From Fimenecus sp964527585 (lineage in GTDB: Bacteria > Bacillota > Clostridia > Oscillospirales > Acutalibacteraceae): a DNA stretch of 19,315 nucleotides. Positions 14,387 through 19,315 of the stretch are shown in pieces. How positions within the stretch are numbered: the stretch's first letter is position 1; the number at the start of each line of letters is the position of its first letter. The position numbers and the translations under genes are program-made. The notes beneath the pieces were generated by a model. It did not search any database and was not told the DNA's origin. It worked only from the letters and a program-made list of their open reading frames with translations. The stretch lies in NCBI GenBank assembly GCA_964527585.1, contig CAZGPE010000029.1, positions 1 through 19,315 on the forward strand, written 5' to 3'.

Positions 14387-14411
14387 TAAAAGCGGAGAAA
14401 ATCCGCTTTTA
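14387..14411. terminator. Bidirectional terminator between the DUF1540 gene and thrC
   Basis: A perfect 10-bp stem (14387-14396 with 14402-14411) with loop GAAAA ends in a run of four T on the plus strand within the right arm. On the minus strand it ends in TTTTA followed by T-rich sequence. It lies two bases after the DUF1540 stop and five bases after the thrC stop, serving both convergent genes. Confidence 0.82.
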
Positions 14412-14416
14412 CATAT

Positions 14417-15910
14417 TTATATTCCGAGCATATCGAATACAACCTGTGCCATATCTTCCTTGTCGGCAACTTTTGTAAATCTCGGTGTTTTACCTTTGAG
14501 AGTTGCAAGTTGCTGCGGAATGGGTTCTTTCGACTTTTCAAACAATTCTTCAACCATTGAAAATTCGTCGTCTGATTTTATATCGTCGGAAATCGCAGAA
14601 AGAACGCTTGCGGAAAATTTATAGGGATTTGCGGTTGATGCGATAACAGTCGGGGTGTTATCACCCGTATTTTTAACATATTCACCGTAAACATTCACCG
14701 CTACGGCAGTATGAGTATCGCAAAGATAACCGTGCTTTTCGAATATATCTTTAATGGTTGCTTTCGTCGCTTCATCGTCGCAGTATCCCGCATCGAAAAG
14801 ATCCGAAATCTTATTAAACAGTTCACCGTCAACGCTGTACTTACCGTTTTCACTCAACTGTTTCATATAATCAGCCGTTTTTTGTGCATCGTATCCCGAA
14901 AGAATAAACAAAAGTCTTTCGAGGTTTGAAGAAATAAGAATATCCATCGACGGACTCGCTGTGCAGAAAAACTCTCTGTTTTTATCGTAAGTACCGTTCT
15001 TGAGGAAATCCGTAAGAACATTATTTGAGTTTGAAGCGCAAATAAGTTTCTTTATCGGGATTCCCATCTCTTTTGCATAATATGCGGCAAGAATATTTCC
15101 GAAATTACCTGTGGGAACAACAACATTCATCTCTTCACCGAGTTTAAGTGTACCGTTCTCGACCATATCGCAATAAGCGGAAACATAATATACAATCTGC
15201 GGTACAAGTCTGCCCCAGTTAATTGAATTCGCAGAAGAAAAAGCAAGATTGTTTTCCTTGAATTTCTTTTCGATTTCTTTGTTGGTGAAGATTGATTTAA
15301 CGCCGCTTTGAGCATCGTCAAAGTTACCTTTAATCGCACAAACGCTGACATTTTCGCCTTCTTGAGTAGTCATCTGGAGTTTCTGCATTGGGCTTACTCC
15401 GTCAACGGGATAAAAGACGAGAATTTCCGTATTCGGAACATCCCTAAACCCTTCAAGAGCGGCTTTTCCGGTATCGCCGGAAGTCGCAACGAGAATAACT
15501 ATTTTAGTGTCTTTAAGTGTTTTGCCTGCAGAAACCGTAAGAAGATACGGAAGAAGCTGCAACGCCATATCCTTAAACGCACAGGTGGGTCCTCTCCAAA
15601 GTTCGAGAATATCGGTTTTTTCATCCAATTTATAAAGAGGTGCTATTTTATCGGAAGAAAACTTTCCTTTTTTATAGGCTCCGTTTACGCACATATCAAG
15701 TTCTTCTTCGGTAAAATCCGTAAGATAAAGTTTAAGCACTTCTTTTGCTCTTGAGATATAATCAAGTTTTCCTATTCTCGAAATATCGTCAAAACTCAAT
15801 TTGGGTATCGAAGTGGGGACGAAAAGTCCGCCCTCGGAAGAAATACCCTTAGCGATAGCCTCGGATGCCGAAACACCGATAGACTTATCTCTTGTACTGG
15901 TGTAAATCAT
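14417..15910 (-). CDS. thrC: Threonine synthase
   Basis: Threonine synthase (497 residues) is a pyridoxal-phosphate enzyme turning O-phosphohomoserine into threonine. It belongs to the longer class with the N-terminal MIYTSTRDKS motif. The cofactor lysine is K113 in GPTCAFKDMALQ. The phosphate-binding and active-site segments ATSGDTGKAALEGF, SSANSINWGRLVPQ and VVVPTGNFGNILAAYYAK are intact, and the length fits this class. The promoter at 15943-15971 makes it a single-gene unit. No T-box or threonine attenuator was recognised in the short leader. Other threonine genes are not in the window. Confidence 0.97.
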   Translation of the reverse strand: MIYTSTRDKSIGVSASEAIAKGISSEGGLFVPTSIPKLSFDDISRIGKLDYISRAKEVLKLYLTDFTEEELDMCVNGAYKKGKFSSDKIAPLYKLDEKTDILELWRGPTCAFKDMALQLLPYLLTVSAGKTLKDTKIVILVATSGDTGKAALEGFRDVPNTEILVFYPVDGVSPMQKLQMTTQEGENVSVCAIKGNFDDAQSGVKSIFTNKEIEKKFKENNLAFSSANSINWGRLVPQIVYYVSAYCDMVENGTLKLGEEMNVVVPTGNFGNILAAYYAKEMGIPIKKLICASNSNNVLTDFLKNGTYDKNREFFCTASPSMDILISSNLERLLFILSGYDAQKTADYMKQLSENGKYSVDGELFNKISDLFDAGYCDDEATKATIKDIFEKHGYLCDTHTAVAVNVYGEYVKNTGDNTPTVIASTANPYKFSASVLSAISDDIKSDDEFSMVEELFEKSKEPIPQQLATLKGKTPRFTKVADKEDMAQVVFDMLGI

Positions 15911-15942
15911 TGTGATACACTTCCCTACTTAAAATTCAAAAT

Positions 15943-15971
15943 ATTTTATCATAATACGGGTCTGTTTTCAA
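15943..15971 (-). promoter_or_regulatory. Probable vegetative promoter of thrC
   Basis: On the minus strand TTGAAA (15971-15966) and TAAAAT (15948-15943) are separated by exactly 17 bp, 4 of 6 and 5 of 6 to consensus. The -10 ends about 32 bases before the thrC ATG. Confidence 0.6.
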
Positions 15972-15990
15972 TCGTCTTAATTGATTATTT

Positions 15991-16350
15991 TTACCCGTCT
16001 GAATATGCGTTTTTTATATAATTAAACGAGGAAACTTCACCGTCTTTTATATAAACTTCGGCAACATCAAATCTCGGCTGAAGTTTTGTTTCATTGTTCG
16101 AAATAAAGAATTTCGCAGTCGCAAGTGTCTTTTTCTGCTTTTGATAATCAACGGCATCTTTTGCACTGACAAGAAAATTCGCATCCCTTGTCTTTACTTC
16201 AACAAAGGCAATATATTCCCCATCGCTTGCGATAATATCTATTTCTCCGAAACGGCAACGGTAATTTGCAGTTAAAATATCATAACCGTTATCCCGCAAA
16301 TATCTTCCGGTATAAAGTTCGCCGTAAACTCCGGTCATAGCAGTGTTCAT
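15991..16350 (-). CDS. UPF0102/YraN-family putative endonuclease
   Basis: This 119-residue protein belongs to the YraN/UPF0102 family, which has a PD-(D/E)xK nuclease-like fold. Visible are GVYGELYTGRYLRDNGY, ILTANYRCRFGEIDII (D38), AFVEVKTR (E51, K53 of the ExK motif) and QPRFDVAEVYI. The function in the cell is not firmly known; a role in DNA processing is inferred from the fold. ATG 16350 lies two bases after the rnhB stop codon, and an alternative start is the Met at residue 5. Pairing with rnhB is common in Firmicutes. It is the last gene of the lepB-rbgA-rnhB operon. Confidence 0.92.
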   Translation of the reverse strand: MNTAMTGVYGELYTGRYLRDNGYDILTANYRCRFGEIDIIASDGEYIAFVEVKTRDANFLVSAKDAVDYQKQKKTLATAKFFISNNETKLQPRFDVAEVYIKDGEVSSFNYIKNAYSDG

Positions 16351-16352
16351 TG

Positions 16353-16955
16353 TTATTCACCGATTATTTTCTTCAAAAACGAGCGTCTGTGGATTTCGCA
16401 AATTCCGTTTTGAGAAATTTTTTCATAATGAAGTTTCGTTCCGTAACCTTTATGCTTTTGAAATTCATATTGCGGATACTTTTCCGCCATTTCAAGCATA
16501 AAACGGTCTCTGCTGACTTTGGCAAGTATCGAAGCCGCCGCAATTGACATTGATTTTGCATCACCTTTAACGATTGTAACTTCTTCAATACCGGTGTTTG
16601 CTTTTGCATTTCCGTCAATCATCACAAGATCGGGACGAACAGGCAGTCCGTCCACCGCTCTTTTCATTGCGAGAAAAGTTGCGTTAAGAATATTTATCTC
16701 ATCAATTTCCTTTTCGTCGGCACTTGCAATCGAATACGCAATTGCTTTTTCTTTTATTTCGTCAAAAAGCATTTCCCGTTTCTTCTCGGAAAGTTTTTTC
16801 GAGTCGTTTAATCCCTGTATCTCGCAATCCGACGGCAAAATAACCGCAGCTGCGTAAACAGGTCCTGCCAAAGGGCCTCGGCCCACTTCATCAACTCCGC
16901 AAACCGTATTAAAACCTTTTAATCTGTATTCGTTTTCAAAACTGAAATCAACCAT
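16353..16955 (-). CDS. rnhB: Ribonuclease HII
   Basis: RNase HII (200 residues) cuts RNA at ribonucleotides embedded in DNA. The active-site acidic residues are D22 and E23 (CGVDEVGRGPLAGPV), D114 (VMIDGNA) and D132 (KGDAKSMSIAAASILAKVSRD). LNDSKKLSEKKRE and YGTKLHYEKI are also family patterns. The open frame extends upstream to 17057 within rbgA, but ATG 16955 gives the normal N terminus and overlaps rbgA by eight bases, showing coupling. The length is typical. Confidence 0.96.
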   Translation of the reverse strand: MVDFSFENEYRLKGFNTVCGVDEVGRGPLAGPVYAAAVILPSDCEIQGLNDSKKLSEKKREMLFDEIKEKAIAYSIASADEKEIDEINILNATFLAMKRAVDGLPVRPDLVMIDGNAKANTGIEEVTIVKGDAKSMSIAAASILAKVSRDRFMLEMAEKYPQYEFQKHKGYGTKLHYEKISQNGICEIHRRSFLKKIIGE

Positions 16956-17826
16956 CAAATTCACCGACTGTATCAAGTGTAATTCTTCCGAGTTTCCCGC
17001 CTCGGTACTCGTCAAGCAACATAACGGATGCCCGTAAAGTGTCGACCTCACCGCCACGCATCATCATCCCACGCTTTTTACCGATAAGTTCGAGAATTTC
17101 CCATGCCTGCATATCTTCGAAACCGTCAATTTTATATCTTTGACGAAGTCTGTCGGAATAGTCTCTCGCAAGCACCTCAAGAAGTCTTACCGCAAGAGTT
17201 TCAAGATCGAAAACCTCATCTTTTACAGAACCGATAAATGCCAATCTGTCCCCGATTTTAGCGTCGTCGAACTTCGGCCAAAGAACACCGGGTGTATCAA
17301 GCAATTCAATGCCGTTATCAATAACAAACCATTGGTTATGACGGGTTACGCCCGCCTTATCGGCAACCTTCGCCCTGTTTCTTCCAGCCATTTTATTTAT
17401 AAAAGAAGATTTTCCGGTATTGGGAATTCCCACAACCATTATTCTTAACGGCTTACCTGCCATCCCTTTTGCTTGATTGGATGCGATTTTATCCTTCAAC
17501 ACTTCTCTCAAAAGCGGAACATATCGGTTTAATCCCGTACCGCTTTTGCAGTCGACAGCCAAAGCATAAACTCCTTGATTTTTGAAATATTCAAGCCATT
17601 TTTTTGTAGCGTTTTCATCCGCTACATCACATTTATTAAGCAAGACTATCAGCGGTTTATTTCCGATAAGTTCGTTAAGTTCCGGATTACTGCTGGAAAT
17701 CGGCATCCTCGCATCGAGGATTTCCGTAACGGCATCGACACTCGGCAGACATTCTTTTATCAGCCTGCGTGTTTTCGCCATATGTCCGGGAAACCACTGA
17801 ACATTTTGTTTTATCGAATCGCTCAT
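16948..17826 (-). CDS. rbgA: Ribosome biogenesis GTPase RbgA (YlqF)
   Basis: RbgA (292 residues) is a circularly permuted GTPase for late 50S assembly. The permuted order is visible: G4 NKCD (64-67) comes before G1 GIPNTGKSS (133-141) and G3 DTPG (177-180). The N-terminal VQWFPGHMAKTRR contains the conserved catalytic-type His of the family, and ILDARMPISSSNP is also typical. The C-terminal ANTAR-like RNA-binding domain (about 205-285) includes the basic KKRGMMMRGGEVD. It starts one base after the second signal peptidase gene and overlaps rnhB, so the genes are co-translated or coupled. Confidence 0.96.
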   Translation of the reverse strand: MSDSIKQNVQWFPGHMAKTRRLIKECLPSVDAVTEILDARMPISSSNPELNELIGNKPLIVLLNKCDVADENATKKWLEYFKNQGVYALAVDCKSGTGLNRYVPLLREVLKDKIASNQAKGMAGKPLRIMVVGIPNTGKSSFINKMAGRNRAKVADKAGVTRHNQWFVIDNGIELLDTPGVLWPKFDDAKIGDRLAFIGSVKDEVFDLETLAVRLLEVLARDYSDRLRQRYKIDGFEDMQAWEILELIGKKRGMMMRGGEVDTLRASVMLLDEYRGGKLGRITLDTVGEFDG

Positions 17827-17827
17827 T

Positions 17828-18361
17828 TTATTTTCCGTCTGTCAGCAAGGCGTTATCACCTAATCTGTAAAACGCCTGCCCGACAACATACCTTTCATCA
17901 ATCATTCCGACCGCCTTAAACCTTGAATCTCCCGATTCATTGCGGTTATCTCCCATAACAAAAAGACAGCCTTCCGGAACCGTTACGGGATATTCAAACG
18001 CATCACCGGTAACTTTTGTTTTTTCTCTTATATACGGTTCGTCAAGTTCTACACCGTCAACATAAACTTTATGTGTTACCGCATCAATATCTACCGTTTG
18101 GCCGGATGTTGCTATTACTCTTTTAACAAGCACTTCATTGTAAGCGTTTGGCTGAGAAATTATAACAATATCGCCGTTTTCGACATTGAAATCATGCGCC
18201 GTAATAATAAGAGTATCTCCGTGCTGAAGCGTATTGGCCATCGAGCGACCGTTGACATTGGAAACTTTAACAAAAAAAGTAAATATAACGGCAACCGCAA
18301 TAAGAGATGTAATTATTACAGAAGAAAAATCGTATATTTTTTCAATTGTTTTACTGTTCAT
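17828..18361 (-). CDS. lepB: Type I signal peptidase, second copy
   Basis: This 177-residue membrane peptidase removes secretory signal peptides. One N-terminal helix (about 13-33) is followed by the catalytic Ser S40 in NGRSMANTL and the general-base Lys K80 in EVLVKRVIA. Box E GDNRNESGDSR is intact. The motif around Ser is NGRSMANT rather than the usual SGxSMxPT seen in the neighbour, so substrate preference may differ. ATG 18361 shares TAATG with the stop of the first copy, with AGGTG upstream; an upstream in-frame start at 18379 is less likely. The next gene, rbgA, begins one base after its stop. Confidence 0.93.
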   Translation of the reverse strand: MNSKTIEKIYDFSSVIITSLIAVAVIFTFFVKVSNVNGRSMANTLQHGDTLIITAHDFNVENGDIVIISQPNAYNEVLVKRVIATSGQTVDIDAVTHKVYVDGVELDEPYIREKTKVTGDAFEYPVTVPEGCLFVMGDNRNESGDSRFKAVGMIDERYVVGQAFYRLGDNALLTDGK

Positions 18362-18948
18362 TATGCACCTATTTTCCATTGACCGAGCGGATAGAGTCTG
18401 AATTCTGTCTTTCCGAGTATATATCTTGTATCAATAAAACCGATACTTGAAGAACGGCTGTCGAGAGAATTGTTTCTGTTATCTCCCATTACAAACACAC
18501 AGCCTTCCGGAACCGTAGTCGGAAATGCAACATCAAACATTCTTTCGGTAGGTTCGGCAATATACGGTTCATTTATAATTTCACCGTTTATCTTAACGGT
18601 TCCCTGAGCAAAGTTAATGTCGATAACATCGCCCTCAACGGCAATTATTCTTTTTATAAGCGGTTCGTTGAGAGAATTCGGCTGTGTAATAACAACTATA
18701 TCTCCACGCTCATAAGAAGTGTTAACCGCTTTAACGGTGAGCCAGTCTCCGCTGTCAAGAGTAGGATTCATTGACTCTCCGCTGACACCGACTACTCTGA
18801 AAAGCAAAGCAAAAACAACGGCAATACCGACAAGTGCATATACAACCGAATCAAGCCAACTGTATGCAAACTTCCATGTTTTCGAATTTTCGGAATACGA
18901 ATCTTCGAGTTCGTCAAAATATATTTTTACTTCTTGTGAATTTCTCAA
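18361..18948 (-). CDS. lepB: Type I signal peptidase, first copy
   Basis: This signal peptidase of about 195 residues has a 30-residue acidic cytoplasmic N terminus, one membrane helix (about 31-52), the catalytic Ser S59 in SGESMNPTL, the Lys K99 in PLIKRIIAVEGD, and box E GDNRNNSLDSR. TTG 18948 is preferred as start, because AGGTG lies six bases upstream; GTG 18957, three codons earlier, has its nearest purine-rich stretch only three bases away. It is the first gene of a five-gene string. It is separated from rplS by a terminator and AT-rich DNA containing TATAAT (18970-18965). Confidence 0.92.
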   Translation of the reverse strand: MRNSQEVKIYFDELEDSYSENSKTWKFAYSWLDSVVYALVGIAVVFALLFRVVGVSGESMNPTLDSGDWLTVKAVNTSYERGDIVVITQPNSLNEPLIKRIIAVEGDVIDINFAQGTVKINGEIINEPYIAEPTERMFDVAFPTTVPEGCVFVMGDNRNNSLDSRSSSIGFIDTRYILGKTEFRLYPLGQWKIGA

Positions 18949-19020
18949 TTTACACACCTACCCTATTATACATATTTAAGTATAATACAATTACCCGTAA
19001 AATGCAAAGGTTTTTATATA

Positions 19021-19050
19021 AAAATAAGGAACGGTAAAAACCGTTCCTTA
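19021..19050 (-). terminator. rplS rho-independent terminator
   Basis: A perfect 11-bp inverted repeat (19025-19035 with 19040-19050) has a four-base loop. On the minus strand it is followed by TTTTTA starting at 19024. It lies 14 bases after the rplS stop. Confidence 0.92.
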
Positions 19051-19064
19051 AACCTTCTGTTAAA

Positions 19065-19315
19065 TTACTTAATGAGTTCTTTAACTTTTGCAGCCTTACC
19101 GACTCTATCACGAAGATAATAAAGTTTGCTTCTGCGAACCTTACCGCTTCTGACAAGTTCAACTTTAGCTACATTGGGAGAGTTTACGGGGAAAACTTTC
19201 TCTACACCTACACCGTAAGCAAGACGTCGAACTGTAAATTTTTCCGAAACACCTCTGCCTTGACAGTCAATGATTGTTGCTTCGAAAATCTTAAGTCTTT
19301 CTCTTTCACGGTAAC
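19065..19315 (-). CDS. rplS: Ribosomal protein L19, 3' part
   Basis: The minus strand from the window edge to the TAA at 19067-19065 encodes 82 complete C-terminal codons of L19, a protein at the 30S-50S interface. The translation contains YRERERLKIFEATIIDCQG, FTVRRLAYGVGVEKVFPVN, and the hallmark GKVRRSKLYYLRDRVGKAAK, ending in KELIK. The start lies beyond 19315. In Firmicutes L19 commonly precedes lepB, rbgA and rnhB, which agrees with the genes that follow here. Confidence 0.97.
   Translation of the reverse strand, partial: YRERERLKIFEATIIDCQGRGVSEKFTVRRLAYGVGVEKVFPVNSPNVAKVELVRSGKVRRSKLYYLRDRVGKAAKVKELIK

Noticed and set aside
16956..17057. Upstream extension of rnhB to 17057
   Set aside because: The added residues fall within the rbgA coding region and are not part of the RNase HII family.

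Overview
This window looks like a chromosomal segment of a low-to-moderate G+C Firmicute, most likely a Clostridia gut-type organism near the Oscillospiraceae/Ruminococcaceae. The reasons are the conserved tig-clpP-clpX order, the rplS / signal peptidase / rbgA / rnhB / yraN order, a DUF1540 small Cys-rich protein, strong AGGAGG-type ribosome binding sites and many TTG/GTG starts. No phage, insertion sequence, CRISPR array, rRNA or tRNA was seen. No gene-free stretch exceeds about 120 bases.

Region 1 (1-5680, plus strand) is the most interesting part. An OmpR-family response regulator and its membrane histidine kinase are followed by a three-gene operon: a VTC-domain polyphosphate polymerase-like protein, a DUF4956 membrane protein and a large membrane-anchored CotH-family kinase. 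The same tandem 9-mer (TTCAATATT, repeated at an 11-bp step, followed 6-7 bp later by TATAAT) lies before the regulator gene and again between the kinase gene and the VTC gene. This suggests that the regulator controls both itself and the VTC-DUF4956-CotH operon. The second promoter's -10 box sits inside the left arm of a perfect 13-bp terminator hairpin, so one short stretch can end the regulator transcript and start the effector transcript.

Region 2 (5678-9954, minus strand) is a compact, mostly overlapping gene string. A degenerate LytR-CpsA-Psr-like membrane protein is translationally coupled to a membrane-anchored transglutaminase-like protein. These are followed by folE, folP, folB and folK of the dihydropterin branch of folate synthesis.

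Region 3 (9979-13445, minus) is the proteostasis block tig, clpP and clpX, with a recognisable promoter before tig and a strong terminator after clpX.

Region 4 (13456-15971) holds a metallophosphoesterase (minus), a divergent 52-residue DUF1540 protein (plus) and threonine synthase (minus). A bidirectional terminator separates the last two, which converge.

Region 5 (15991-19315, minus) reads rplS (3' part only), two tandem type I signal peptidases, rbgA, rnhB and yraN. The signal peptidases through yraN form a tightly packed operon with overlapping or nearly touching ends. rplS is separated from them by a strong terminator.
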